Part shown: one piece after another, positions 19,866-29,204 of the stretch | How the letters are laid out: each line of letters starts with the position of its first letter | Numbering within the stretch: position 1 is the first letter of the stretch | Assembly (NCBI GenBank): GCA_013306675.1 | Contig: JABLUY010000117.1 | Span: 46,704-110,703, forward strand | Source of the DNA: Thraustochytrium sp. TN22 | Lineage: Eukaryota > Sar > Bigyra > Thraustochytrida > Thraustochytriidae | DNA length: 64,000 nt | Direction: 5' to 3' | Translations under genes and position numbers: made by a program | Notes under the pieces: generated by a model | Told to the model about the DNA's origin: nothing | The model's database searches: none | The model's input: only the letters and a program-made list of their open reading frames with translations

Positions 19866-21290
19866 ATGGAGGAGCAGCGCGCGTACAGGGCGCGGCAGGA
19901 GGCCTTCGTGAGCGGGCTAAGCGGCACCTCGCTCGCGGAGGTGGCATCCGTGGTCTCGGTGCTGCCCGCCGGCATCTGGCTCGCGCAGCTGACGCTGGCG
20001 GCGCTGGGCGGCCAGGAGCGGGCATCCTGGCCGGCGCGGTTCGCGGCGGAGTTCGTGTGCATCGTGATGCCCGTGCTGCTGAGCATGACGCTGCTGTCCG
20101 ACGCGATACCTTCGCTAGCGCTCGCCATGGCCGGCGCCTGTTGCAGCGCGGCCTCGCTCGCGGTTGTGCGGCGCGAGAGCGGGCGGCGGCCCACGACGCC
20201 GAGGGAGAGGAAGCTCACCTCCGAGCACGCGGCCGGCCATGTGACGGCGCTGCGGTCCGGCCTGCTCCTCATGACCTGCACGGCCATCCTCGCTGTCGAC
20301 TTTCACGTCTATCCGCGGCGGTTCGCCAAGACGGAGACCTACGGCACCGGACTCATGGACGTCGGCGTGGGCGGCTTTGTGGTGTCGAATGCCATCGTCA
20401 TGGGCGTGGACAGGTCCTTTACCTCGCTGCAGGCGAGCCTCACACGGGCACTGTCCTCGACGGGCCTTCTGGTCATGATCGGTCTTTTGCGCGTGGCACT
20501 CGTCAAGGGCGTCGAGTACCAGGAGCACGTGACCGAATACGGCGTGCACTGGAACTTCTTCTTCACGCTAGCGGCTGTCTCTCTCATGCACAGTGTGCTG
20601 TTTGGCGTGCTGCTCCCGGACGCACTGCGCAGCCGGCCGGAGGTGGTTGGCGTGGCGCTGCTCGCGCTGCACCAGTGGCTTCTAGCCGGACCGTATGCGC
20701 TCGAGACCTGGGTCCTGGACGCCCCGCGCTTAGGCTGGCTTGCTCAGAACAAGGAGGGCCTGGCTAGCATTCTGGGATATCTGGCGTTATACGCCTTGGG
20801 CCTGTGGCTGGGAAAGTTTCATTTGCCGCGCGTCGCAGACGAGTACATGGCGGCGAGCCCGCTGCTGGCGCGGCACATCATCGCTGCGCTGGCCCTGTAT
20901 GCGCTGACCGTGCTGAGCGGGCTGTGGCTTGCACCGGTGTCGCGGCGGCTGGCGAACCCGTCGTACGTGGTGTGGACGCTGTCCGTAGCGCAGCAGCTTC
21001 TGACACAGGTCAAACTTTTGCAGGTTGCCTTGCCGCCGCCGCTGCGCCTCGGGCCGAGCCCGGGCCTCCTTATGGAGGCGCTCAACTTCAACCAGCTCTT
21101 TGTGTTTCTGCTGGCCAACCTCCTCACCGGGCTTTGCAACGTGTTGGTACGAACTCTGGACGCGACCGACGATGAGGCCATGGTATGCTTGTCCGTTTAC
21201 CTCGCGACCGTCTCTTGCGTCGCCGTGGGTCTCTTCGTTGCGGGAAAAAGGGTGCACCCGAGCAAGTTCGTGGGCTGGCTCCGGTCCTGA
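19866..21290 (+). CDS. PIGW: GPI inositol acyltransferase PIG-W / GWT1
   Basis: PIG-W/Gwt1 acylates the inositol ring of glucosaminyl-phosphatidylinositol in the ER membrane, an early step of GPI-anchor synthesis. The product is 474 aa, close to the usual length, and consists mainly of hydrophobic helices (about 12-13). Family marks include LTSEHAAGHVTALRSGLLLMT replaced-type N-terminal segments, ILAVDFHVYPRRFAKTETYG near residue 145, LMDVGVGGFVVSNAIV, and the C-terminal block LMEALNFNQLFVFLLANLLTG near residue 400. The start ATG in ACGATGG context is followed by a short cytosolic stretch. Its neighbour across the Ca2+-ATPase is PIG-F, another GPI-pathway gene. The assignment is firm. Confidence 0.95.
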   Translation: MEEQRAYRARQEAFVSGLSGTSLAEVASVVSVLPAGIWLAQLTLAALGGQERASWPARFAAEFVCIVMPVLLSMTLLSDAIPSLALAMAGACCSAASLAVVRRESGRRPTTPRERKLTSEHAAGHVTALRSGLLLMTCTAILAVDFHVYPRRFAKTETYGTGLMDVGVGGFVVSNAIVMGVDRSFTSLQASLTRALSSTGLLVMIGLLRVALVKGVEYQEHVTEYGVHWNFFFTLAAVSLMHSVLFGVLLPDALRSRPEVVGVALLALHQWLLAGPYALETWVLDAPRLGWLAQNKEGLASILGYLALYALGLWLGKFHLPRVADEYMAASPLLARHIIAALALYALTVLSGLWLAPVSRRLANPSYVVWTLSVAQQLLTQVKLLQVALPPPLRLGPSPGLLMEALNFNQLFVFLLANLLTGLCNVLVRTLDATDDEAMVCLSVYLATVSCVAVGLFVAGKRVHPSKFVGWLRS

Positions 21291-21423
21291 TGTCGACCGC
21301 GGACTCCACTGCCCTGCGCTGCAAACGAACAAATGACTACTTTTTAGCTGCCCATGGTACCTGTAGCCAGCTCCTCTCTCTTTTTCTCTCGCTCCCTGTC
21401 TTGCTCTCTCTCTCTCTCTCCTC
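21291..21423. other. Convergent 3' interval with CT repeat
   Basis: 133 bp between the stop codons of PIG-W (+) and the Ca2+-ATPase (-). A CT dinucleotide run covers about 21374-21422 with interruptions. The two 3' UTRs must be very short or overlap. Confidence 0.7.
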
Positions 21424-24400
21424 TCAGGAGGCCATATGAACCGAGAGCTGACGCGCGATCTGCTGGTAGCGCTCGCGCAACGATGCGGAGGACTTGCTGG
21501 TGCTGTAGAGGCGATGGTGACGCGCCTTGAGGCCATGGAGATTGACGCCCTTTTGGAGCGGCATGCTGAAGGCGCGCGCGTAGATGCGGCCGTAGCGCAT
21601 GTTGTGGCGGACCCTATCCCAGGCATCGACAGCGTCGCGGCGAATCTCCGAGGGCGAGCGATCGCTGCTCTTGAGGCGCTCGCGGTCCTCGGCCTTGGCG
21701 CGGCTGGCAGCGTCCTCGACAGACGAGGTGAGAACGAGCAGCGCGTTGATGAGGAGCTGCCAGACCAGGCTGCCAGCCCCGATGGCGACGCACACGAGCC
21801 ACTGCTGCCAGGAGAGGCCGCCAGAGGCAAGATTGACGGCGAGACCACCGAATTGGACAATGACGACCTGCGCGACGACCGTGGTAGCGACGATGCCGAT
21901 GAAGAGAGGGTTGCTGAAGATGCCGTTGAAGACGTTCCACTCCTGCCAGGATGAGCGCAGGCCCTCGACGGTCTGCAGGCGGCGCGCGTTGAGCTCGTTA
22001 AAGAAGGTGAGCATGACGAAGATGTTGAAGAAGACGGTCCAGTGCATGGAGGCGGCCTCGGGCTCGTACTCGAGAGGTGGGTCCAGCGGGAGCACCTGCG
22101 GGAAGTAGAGCACGGTAAGCTGCACGGCGATCTGGTAGATGCCCTGGCCGACGATGTTGAAGGCCATGACGCGCGAGATGACCCCACGGCCACGGCCATA
22201 GGGCGGGCGATCGAGGAGCTCCGGCGTGGGCAGCTCCGTGGCGAGTGCGAGCGAGGCAAGGCTGTCCATGATGAGGTTGATCCAGAGCATCTGGACGGCG
22301 CTGAGCGGGCTCTCGTTGTAGCTGAGCGCGCCAACCACGGCGAGCACAATAGCCGAGAGGTTGACGGTAAGCTGGAACTGGATAAACTTGGCGATCGAGT
22401 CGAACACATTGCGCCCCCAAGACACGGCCGCCACAATGGCGTTGAAGCTGGAGGAGAGCAGAATGATGTCGCAGGCCTGCTTGGCGGTCTCGGTGCCGAT
22501 GCCCATGGCGAAGCCGACGTCGGCGCTCTTGAGCGCCGGCGCGTCGTTGGTGCCGTCACCCGTGACGGCAACGACCTGGTAGTCCGGGAAGATGTGGATG
22601 TCGTGTTCGCGGCGCAGCTTCTTGCAGTACTCGTCATCAGCGAAAACGCGGCTGTTGCGCAGGCCACGCACGAGTGCGAGCTTGTCCTCCGGCTGGCAGC
22701 GCGCCAGGACGCGCAGCGTGGGCCAGAGCGCGTCAAACTTGTGCTGGATGAGGATCTTATTACCCTTCTTGTCAAGCTTGAAGGGCGCGGCCATGGCCTC
22801 TGAGGCCTCCATCTTGTCAAAGTCGAAGACGCGGCGACGCACCTTCTCCTTCGAGTTGTCCTTCTCGTGCACGCGCTCGTCGAACTCGGCGCCAGTCATG
22901 GCGAAGTTGGGCTTGGGCTTGCCGTTGGAGCCAAAGTCGCGATCGCGCAGGATGCCGCACTGGCGAGCGATGGCCACAGCCGTGGTGAGCGCGTCACCGG
23001 TGCACATGCGCACGTCGATGCCGGCCTTGCGGCAGGTGTCGATGGAGCGCGGCACGGACTCGCGCAGCGGGTCCTCGATGCCGACCAGGGCCACAAGCGT
23101 GAGGTCCTCCTCGAGGCCCTCGGACTTGCCCTCCCAGCCGCCCCGCGGCGCGTCCTTGAGGTCACGGTACGCGAGCGCCAGCGTGCGCATCCCGGCCTGC
23201 TGGTACTCGTCCATGGCCTTGTCGAGCTTTTGGCGCGCCGCGTCGTCGAGCGAGGACGATCCGAGGCCATCGTCGCTGGGCTCGGCCTGCGAAGAGCAGG
23301 CCGCGATGATCTGTGCGGGCGCACCCTTGCAAAAGAGGCGAAACTTGGCGCCGCTTGAGGTGGGCGACTTGAGCTGCACGACCCAGGACATCATCTTGCG
23401 CTCGGAGCTGAAGGGGATGGCGTAGACACCCCAGTCGAGGTCGGCGCCATCCTCAGCGTAGGACGAGCGCAGCGCGGCGGCTTCGTCGCCAAGCTGCGCC
23501 GCGAGCTTGAGCAGGGCGCACTCGGTCGGGTTGCCCTCGTACTCCCACTCGCCATTGCGGCACGTGGCGCGCGAGGTGGAGCCCGAGTCGAGGATGGAGA
23601 TCTCCGAGAGCGCCTGCAGCAGCGGCTTGGGCACGTTCTCGCGCTCAAGCACCTCGGCCAGGTTGGACACGTCGTCATCGCCGGCCTTGTACGCGTAGGA
23701 CTTACCGGCCAGGACGGTGCGCATGACGGTCATCTTGTTCTCCGTCAGCGTGCCGGTCTTGTCGGAGCAGATGGTGGTAGCGCTGCCCATGGTCTCGCAG
23801 CTGTCCATGTGCTTGACCTGGTTGTTGTCGCGCATCATGCGGCGCATGGAGATGGCGAGCGAGAGCGTGACGGCGAGCGGCAGGCCCTCCGGCACGGCCA
23901 CCACGAGAACGGTAATCCCCGTAATGAAGAAGCGCAGGATCGTGGCGAGGTCCGAGGGCTGCCAGGTGCGCTCGCACACGTCGCCGTCCCAGGAGCACGG
24001 GCTTGTGCAGGAGGCGGCGTCATGGATGGCGTCGCACCCGCCGCCCTGAATCCACTCCTCAATGACCCACTTGATGAGCATCACCGCAAAGACCAGGACG
24101 GCCACGATCATCCCGCCCTTGCCGATGTCCAGCGCAAGCTGGTCCAGTTTCTCCATGAGGTCGCCGCTGCCGTCGCCGCTGCCGCCAAAGGTGAAGAAGC
24201 CGCGGCACGCCATGAGGCATCGGCGCGCGGCGCCCGGCTTGTTCTCATCGCCGCTGTCGCTTTGCTCGCCTCCGCTATTGCCATGGCCGTTCTGCTGCTG
24301 GCCCGTCTCAATATCACCGTCTTCGCCATCCTGGTCGTTGCTAGTGGTGGGCATGTCGTCGCCCTGCTCGCGCAGGCGCGCCAGGATCTTGCCCTGCATC

Positions 24401-25290
24401 GAGAAGCGGCCAACGGCCACCACGAGCATGCGTCCCGAGCCGTGCATCACGTTCGTACCGGACACGATAAAGGGGTTGGAGGACTTCTTGCCGCCCGTCT
24501 CCTCCGCGTCGCCATCCCCGCCGTCATCGTCCTCGCCCCCCTTTGCGTCAGCGGCAAAGACACTCTTGTCCATGAGCGTCGTCTCTCCCGTAAGGGCGCT
24601 CTCATCCATGCGGACCTCACTGCCGTCGAGCAGGAGGCCGTCCGCTGGGACGATGTCGCCAACGGCGAGGCGCAGGACATCGCCCACAACGAGCTCGCGC
24701 GGGTGCACGGTCTGCGACTCGCCGTCGCGCACGATCTGCACCTGCTTGTTGCTGTCCAGCTCGATCTGCTGTGCGCGGAACTCGGCCTCCTTGGAGTAGT
24801 CCGTGATGGCCGCCACGTTGATGACAATGCAGACCGAGACCAAGATGCTCGTGCCCTCGATCCAGCCGTGCTGGAAGTCGCGCTCCACGCCGAGGCCCAG
24901 CACGAGCGAGACCACCGCCGAGGCGATGAGCATGATGATGGTCATGTCCTGCAGGCCTTCGTACAGCATCATGCAGAAGTTCGGCTTGGGAGGCAGGTCC
25001 ACGGCGTTCGAGCCGTAGCGCTCCTTCTGCGCCTCGAAGTCGAAGTCCTTGCTCAGCCCGCGCGACGGCTCGTCGCACCCGAGCGCCTTGGCCACGCCGC
25101 GCGCGCCGCCGAAGGCCTTGAGCAGGCCGATCTGCGCGTGCGCCACGCCCTCGCCCAGGCCTTCCGGCGAAAGCTCGTAGCCCTCCTTGCGCGGGTACCC
25201 GCCGCTGCTCTTGCCTCCATCCTGGCCGGCGCCGTACGAGCCGCGGCTGGCCTCCAGCAGCGGCTGCTCCTCGTCCCTCACCGGCGCCAT
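21424..25290 (-). CDS. Plasma-membrane-type Ca2+-transporting P-type ATPase (P2B)
   Basis: The 1288-aa protein is a P-type ATPase of the PMCA group, which exports cytosolic Ca2+ across the plasma membrane or into a vacuole. Visible are the actuator motif MDESALTGET, the phosphorylation site CSDKTGTLTENK (D510), the hinge TGDGTNDAPALKSADVGFAMG, and M4 with VAVPEGLPLAV, the PMCA-type PEGL signature. About ten membrane helices are evident. Between M3 and M4 the exported loop is long and contains five cysteines (CDAIHDAASCTSPCSWDGDVC), which is unusual. The C-terminal tail after M10 is basic and hydrophobic (RRDAVDAWDRVRHNMRYGRI), a plausible calmodulin-binding region. The start is the first ATG inside the ORF after an untranslated CCG repeat. 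Confidence 0.94.
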   Translation of the reverse strand: MAPVRDEEQPLLEASRGSYGAGQDGGKSSGGYPRKEGYELSPEGLGEGVAHAQIGLLKAFGGARGVAKALGCDEPSRGLSKDFDFEAQKERYGSNAVDLPPKPNFCMMLYEGLQDMTIIMLIASAVVSLVLGLGVERDFQHGWIEGTSILVSVCIVINVAAITDYSKEAEFRAQQIELDSNKQVQIVRDGESQTVHPRELVVGDVLRLAVGDIVPADGLLLDGSEVRMDESALTGETTLMDKSVFAADAKGGEDDDGGDGDAEETGGKKSSNPFIVSGTNVMHGSGRMLVVAVGRFSMQGKILARLREQGDDMPTTSNDQDGEDGDIETGQQQNGHGNSGGEQSDSGDENKPGAARRCLMACRGFFTFGGSGDGSGDLMEKLDQLALDIGKGGMIVAVLVFAVMLIKWVIEEWIQGGGCDAIHDAASCTSPCSWDGDVCERTWQPSDLATILRFFITGITVLVVAVPEGLPLAVTLSLAISMRRMMRDNNQVKHMDSCETMGSATTICSDKTGTLTENKMTVMRTVLAGKSYAYKAGDDDVSNLAEVLERENVPKPLLQALSEISILDSGSTSRATCRNGEWEYEGNPTECALLKLAAQLGDEAAALRSSYAEDGADLDWGVYAIPFSSERKMMSWVVQLKSPTSSGAKFRLFCKGAPAQIIAACSSQAEPSDDGLGSSSLDDAARQKLDKAMDEYQQAGMRTLALAYRDLKDAPRGGWEGKSEGLEEDLTLVALVGIEDPLRESVPRSIDTCRKAGIDVRMCTGDALTTAVAIARQCGILRDRDFGSNGKPKPNFAMTGAEFDERVHEKDNSKEKVRRRVFDFDKMEASEAMAAPFKLDKKGNKILIQHKFDALWPTLRVLARCQPEDKLALVRGLRNSRVFADDEYCKKLRREHDIHIFPDYQVVAVTGDGTNDAPALKSADVGFAMGIGTETAKQACDIILLSSSFNAIVAAVSWGRNVFDSIAKFIQFQLTVNLSAIVLAVVGALSYNESPLSAVQMLWINLIMDSLASLALATELPTPELLDRPPYGRGRGVISRVMAFNIVGQGIYQIAVQLTVLYFPQVLPLDPPLEYEPEAASMHWTVFFNIFVMLTFFNELNARRLQTVEGLRSSWQEWNVFNGIFSNPLFIGIVATTVVAQVVIVQFGGLAVNLASGGLSWQQWLVCVAIGAGSLVWQLLINALLVLTSSVEDAASRAKAEDRERLKSSDRSPSEIRRDAVDAWDRVRHNMRYGRIYARAFSMPLQKGVNLHGLKARHHRLYSTSKSSASLRERYQQIARQLSVHMAS

Positions 25291-25349
25291 CCTGCCTGCC
25301 GCCCTCGCCGCGTTGTGCCGCCGCCGCCGCCGCCGCCGCCGTCGCCGCC

Positions 25350-25381
<32 letters not shown>

Positions 25382-26304
25382 CGCTGCCGCCGCCGCCGCC
25401 GCACTGCCGCCCCGCCGCGCGCGCGCCGCCCTTCTTGATTCGATTCGCCCGATCTTGGCGCCCGCCTCGGACCCCGACTCGAACTCCACCTTGAAGACGA
25501 TGAAGATCCACAGCGGGGAGGCCGGCGCTCTGTCCCCTGGACATGGCGCAGGAAGCTAGCTCGTGAAGCGCAGGCTGGCTCAAGACCGGCAAGACGGCTT
25601 CAAGATGCCCGCCCTGCACGGTGGTGGAGTCGTGGCGGAGCCCGGCCTGCGCCTCACCGTTGCGGGCTCGTCACAGCACGCTGAGCACGGCGCAGCGCAG
25701 CACAGCGCAGCGCTCACTGGCTGGCGGCCGATGAGCCTCGCAAAGATGATGGGTTCCCGTGCGACGGAGGCCTTGTCACGCTGGCGGGCTTGCGAGGGCG
25801 GTCGCGTTGGTTGGGGCCAGCGGTGGCTATGTGACGCCCATGATGATCACTTGCGAGGTATGCCTAGCCAGGCGCTCGGTGATGCGGTAACGGAGAGCTT
25901 ACCTCTAGCTAGAGGCCTGGCCAGCGTGCTGCTGGGAACGTGCTCGCCAAAGGGTGGGAGGGAGAGGGAGGAGCCTCGAGGAGGCGCAAGCACGAAATCT
26001 CGACGCCTTTTTTCCTGCAGGTCTGACTGATACGTCGCTGCGAGAACCACAGCATCGACAAAGATTGTCCGCGTGGTGACCTGCCAACATGTACGTAATG
26101 CAGCACACAGCCTGCAGTGCAGCGCACCTTGTCCGAGTCCAAGTCGGAGCCCGACTTCAAGTTGAGATCTAACCGTGAGCGCACAGCGCACTGACAGTGA
26201 GCGCAGGTCGATTCAGACCTCGAGGACATAACGTCATGTGCGGCCGGCGCGGCCGGCGCCAGCAGAGCAGAGCATCTTCTCCAAGGACGGCGCCAAGCGC
26301 AGTG
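25291..26304. promoter_or_regulatory. Divergent interval Ca2+-ATPase / PIG-F
   Basis: About 1 kb. Directly upstream of the ATPase start is a CCG/GCC repeat (about 25318-25405), in the ATPase 5' leader. GCGCA-type repeats follow at about 25685-25720. An exact CTTCAAGTTG is at 26155-26164, about 140 bp before the PIG-F start, and CTAGCTAG is at 25905-25912. No gene is seen. Confidence 0.55.
25318..25405 (+). repeat. CCG/GCC trinucleotide repeat in the ATPase leader
   Basis: Nearly pure CCG units with occasional CTG or GTC interruptions, immediately 5' of the Ca2+-ATPase start on the minus strand. On the + strand it gives polyArg/polyPro ORFs that have no other coding character. Confidence 0.85.
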
Positions 26305-27052
26305 ATGGCGGCGCGCGCGGCGGTGGCGTGGGCGGCGGGCGACCTGGTATGGACGTCGACGTGCCTGGGCGTGGCGCCGCGCATGCTGCTGCGCGCCATG
26401 GTGGAGGAGGATCCGGTGGCCTATATCAAGGTGGCAACGCTCCTCGTGCTAGTGGGCCGCGTGGCGTGGTTCTACGCGCACTGGCCGCGGCACACGCGGT
26501 ACGCGCAGGTGCGGGACGCCGGCGACGCCTTCGTGGCGCAGACCATCGTCATGCAGGTGGCTGGCACGGTGCTGGTCTATGCGGTGCTGGTGCTCTTCGG
26601 TGCGCCGTTCGTGCAGTACGTGAGGGTGGAGAGTGACGCGCAGGCGAGCGTGGCGACGGCTGACGTTGGGTTGTTGAGCTGCGGCGCACAGGATGGCGGA
26701 TCGCACAATGTCGATTGCCGCTTTGCTGACTGCTCTCGCGGTGACGCCATTCGCATGGATCTCGTCGCGTGGCGGGGAGGCCAGAACGACGCGCGAAGAG
26801 GCGCTCAACTTTTACATACATTGGCGAACGGAGACGCCTGTAGATGCCATTTTGCTCGCGCAGGCGCTGGGGACGTGCGCTGGTGCGTGGCTCGGAGCGC
26901 TTCCCATCCCGCTCGACTGGGACCGGCCCTGGCAGGCGTGGCCCGTGACGCTCGTGTACGGTGGCGGGCTGGGCTTTCTCGTGGGCGGTTGCGCGGGCGT
27001 CGCCCTTGTCGCCTGGCGTCTTCGCGTCAAGGCGGGCGCCAAGGCAGACTGA
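26305..27052 (+). CDS. PIGF: GPI ethanolamine-phosphate transferase subunit PIG-F, probably spliced
   Basis: PIG-F stabilises the PIG-O and PIG-G enzymes that add ethanolamine phosphate to the GPI precursor in the ER. The 3' exon has the family signature CAGAWLGALPIPLDWDRPWQ followed by the last two helices. The 5' half lies in another frame (26305-about 26632) and gives helices around YIKVATLLVLVGRVAWFY and VAQTIVMQVAGTVLVYAV. The frames can be joined by a 46-nt intron at 26633-26678 (GTGACG...TTGAG, with CTGAC as possible branch point), giving 233 aa, close to family length. The more consensus-like donor at 26620 (GTGAGG) would not restore frame with the available AG sites. A frameshift is the alternative. 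An upstream in-frame ATG at 26236 is possible. Confidence 0.8.
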
Positions 27053-27120
27053 CATTCCCAATGCGAGCGCAAGAGAGCAAGCAGAATAGCGAAAAGACAG
27101 CGGGGAGAAGGCAGGAATGA

Positions 27121-27265
27121 CAGACGGACATGCAGACAGACAGACAAACACAGGCCGGCAAGCAGGCAGGCCGGCAAGCAGGCAGGCCGGCCGGCAAGCA
27201 GGCAGGCCGGCAAGCAGGCAGGACGGCAAACAAGCAGGCCGGCAAGCAGGCAGGCAGGCAAGCAG
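27121..27265 (+). repeat. AGGCCGGCAAGC minisatellite
   Basis: About ten imperfect copies of an 8-12 bp unit (AGGC, CGGCAAGC, AGGCAGGC) lie between the PIG-F stop and the clathrin light chain stop. It is in the convergent 3' interval and contains no gene. Confidence 0.85.
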
Positions 27266-27282
27266 TCGACGACGAATTTCAA

Positions 27283-28488
27283 TTAGACCTTCTCGTTCTT
27301 GAGCTGAAGAAGCAGGTTCTTCATGCGGTCGCGGTTGACGGAGCCCTCCTGAAAGGCGAAATCGACCAGCGTGGAGATGCGCGCCCAATTCGGGGGCTCG
27401 CCCGGACCGCCAGCGTCAGTAGCGGCCTCCTCGGTCTCCCGCAGGAAAGCAGACTCGTTCTCGCGGTTTGTGGTGTAGCGGACAGCGTTGGTGTTGGTGC
27501 GCTCGGCATAGAGCTCATCAAGCTCCTCCTCGGCCTTCTCCTGCATCTCCTGGCGGCGCTGTTCGGCGGCGCTGTCCAGGCCCTGCACCCTCTGGCTGAA
27601 CTGCGCTTCCCAGGCGACGCGTGCGTCGGGCTCGTCGTCGTCGAGGTCCGAGGTGGACGAGGCCGAGGGTGGCGCGGCGGGCGCGGCGGGCGGCGGCGCC
27701 TCGGCGAAGTAGTCAAAGGTCTGCGCTGCCTCCGCAGGCGGCGGCTCAAAGCGGGGCGCCTCCTCGATGGTCTCCGGCTCCTGCTGCGGCGGGGACTGCT
27801 GCGGCGCGTCGAACGCGGCGTGTGGGTCCGGGACGGCGTGCGGGCACGGCGGGGGCGACACCGGGTCAACCGTAAGGTTGATCGGGTTCTCAGGCGGGCC
27901 CTGCGCGCCCTGCAGCTCGATAGCCCACTGCTGCTCGGCCTCATCCGCCTGCGAGAGCATCTCGAAGTGCGGTTGCGGCAGGTTCGGGTCACGCGCGCTG
28001 AAGTCCTTCACTTGCACGCCGGCGCCCTGCGATGGGTCCAGGCCGGCCGCCTGGAAGTGCGCCGTGAGCCCCGAGTACGCGCCGTTGAAGTTGCCGATGC
28101 GGATGTTGCACGAGTCGTCCAGCTGTACCGGCATGGGCGTGAAGGCGCGCACCGTGCAGTCCGAGGACGAGTTGATGCGCAGGTCCTTGCAGGCCACGGT
28201 GAAGACGCAGTTCTTGCACTTGCGCAGCATGACGGACTCGCGCGAAGGGCCAAGAAAGACATGGCAGTTCGTCAGGTCGCTCACCACCACGCGATTCGTC
28301 ACGTCCAGCACCGTCACAGTGCAGTCGGTGAGGCCGTCCAGCTGGAACTCCTCGCCGTTCACCTCGCCGGGCACCTTGGACAGCGTCTCATCGCTGCGGT
28401 TGCGGAAGCTGAAGTAGTGCTCGAACAGGTACCGCCTGTACTCGCGCGGGTCCTCAAACTCGCGCCCGTCCGGGGTCGTGACGCCCAT
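27283..28488 (-). CDS. TBCC/RP2-like C-CAP domain fused to clathrin light chain
   Basis: The 401-aa protein joins two families. Residues about 1-175 are a C-CAP/TBCC domain closest to RP2: GEVNGEEFQLDGLTDC, then VSDLTNCHVFLGPSRESVML, CKNCVFTVACKDLRINSSSDC and a final IGNFNGAY; the arginine used as GAP finger in RP2/TBCC is present (KDLRI), though the usual Gln two residues before it is Asp. A Pro/Ala/Glu linker (about 190-290) follows. Residues about 290-401 are clathrin light chain: a charged helix (AEEELDELYAERTN) and the conserved end NWARISTLVDF...RMKNLLLQLKNE, which binds the clathrin heavy chain near the trimerisation region. Both parts lie in one uninterrupted frame. The start ATG is the only good one before the TBCC domain. 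Confidence 0.88.
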   Translation of the reverse strand: MGVTTPDGREFEDPREYRRYLFEHYFSFRNRSDETLSKVPGEVNGEEFQLDGLTDCTVTVLDVTNRVVVSDLTNCHVFLGPSRESVMLRKCKNCVFTVACKDLRINSSSDCTVRAFTPMPVQLDDSCNIRIGNFNGAYSGLTAHFQAAGLDPSQGAGVQVKDFSARDPNLPQPHFEMLSQADEAEQQWAIELQGAQGPPENPINLTVDPVSPPPCPHAVPDPHAAFDAPQQSPPQQEPETIEEAPRFEPPPAEAAQTFDYFAEAPPPAAPAAPPSASSTSDLDDDEPDARVAWEAQFSQRVQGLDSAAEQRRQEMQEKAEEELDELYAERTNTNAVRYTTNRENESAFLRETEEAATDAGGPGEPPNWARISTLVDFAFQEGSVNRDRMKNLLLQLKNEKV

Positions 28489-29204
28489 GGTGTCGGCGGC
28501 CGCAGGCAATCCAGTGCAGCGCAGCGCAGCGCAGCGCAGCGAGGTGCTGACGAGAGCGACAGAGGACGGGCGGCACTTGGCGCCAAACAAGCGCGTCCGG
28601 GCCGCGCCGCGCGCTCGCGATGCCGCGCGCCGCCGCCGCCGCGCCGCCTCCACGCCTCGCCGGACTGCCCGATGCTGGAGGCGGCCGCAATAGAGGAGTT
28701 GATCTTCGAGCGGAGGCCTTCCTTCTCTGCTTCGCAACGTCGATCAACCGGCCTATCAAAAGGCACATTCGCCTACGAGCGCGCCGCGGTCACGAGCGCG
28801 GCAAGCTGCAGGGCAGCTTTGCCTTGCAGACCGCATGAGCGAGCAGACCCATCAGTCAGCAGCCTCAGTCCGAGCAAGAGAAGCGCGCACAACTTGAAGC
28901 GACGAGCGACGATCGGAGGTAGGGCGGTAGTACTTTAGTAGATTCCAGACCGTCAGGCTGGCACGAAGGATGAGGGAGGTCTTGGGACGAGAACTTGCTC
29001 GCGCTTGGAGGGAGACACATGGTGAAAAAACTCTGCAAAAGTAAAACGGACGAAATTGGGATCGATTCGGATGGCTACATTCAAATGGGGGGTGGGGGTG
29101 AGAGGAAGGCAGAGGAAGGAGGAAAACGGAGGCGGCGCCTCGCGCTGCCGCAGAAGATGCAGCTGCTGCAGAGGCGGCCCCCTTGCGGTCACGGGGGGGC
29201 TGGT
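28489..29204. other. Interval upstream of the TBCC-clathrin gene, downstream of GFAT
   Basis: About 0.7 kb. It has a GCGCA pentamer run at about 28515-28540 and an exact CAACTTGAAG at 28890-28899. Many GGGG/AGAGG runs precede the GFAT stop. The ORFs here have no recognisable product. Confidence 0.55.

Noticed and set aside
22042-25494. Long + strand ORFs across the Ca2+-ATPase gene
   Set aside because: They are antisense shadows; the minus strand has all P-type ATPase motifs.
27121-27265. CRISPR-like regular repeats
   Set aside because: The units are 8-12 bp and directly adjacent with no unique spacers. It is a minisatellite in a eukaryotic genome.
27130-28938. 602-codon + strand ORF opposite the TBCC-clathrin gene
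   Set aside because: It starts inside a minisatellite and is antisense to two recognisable domains.
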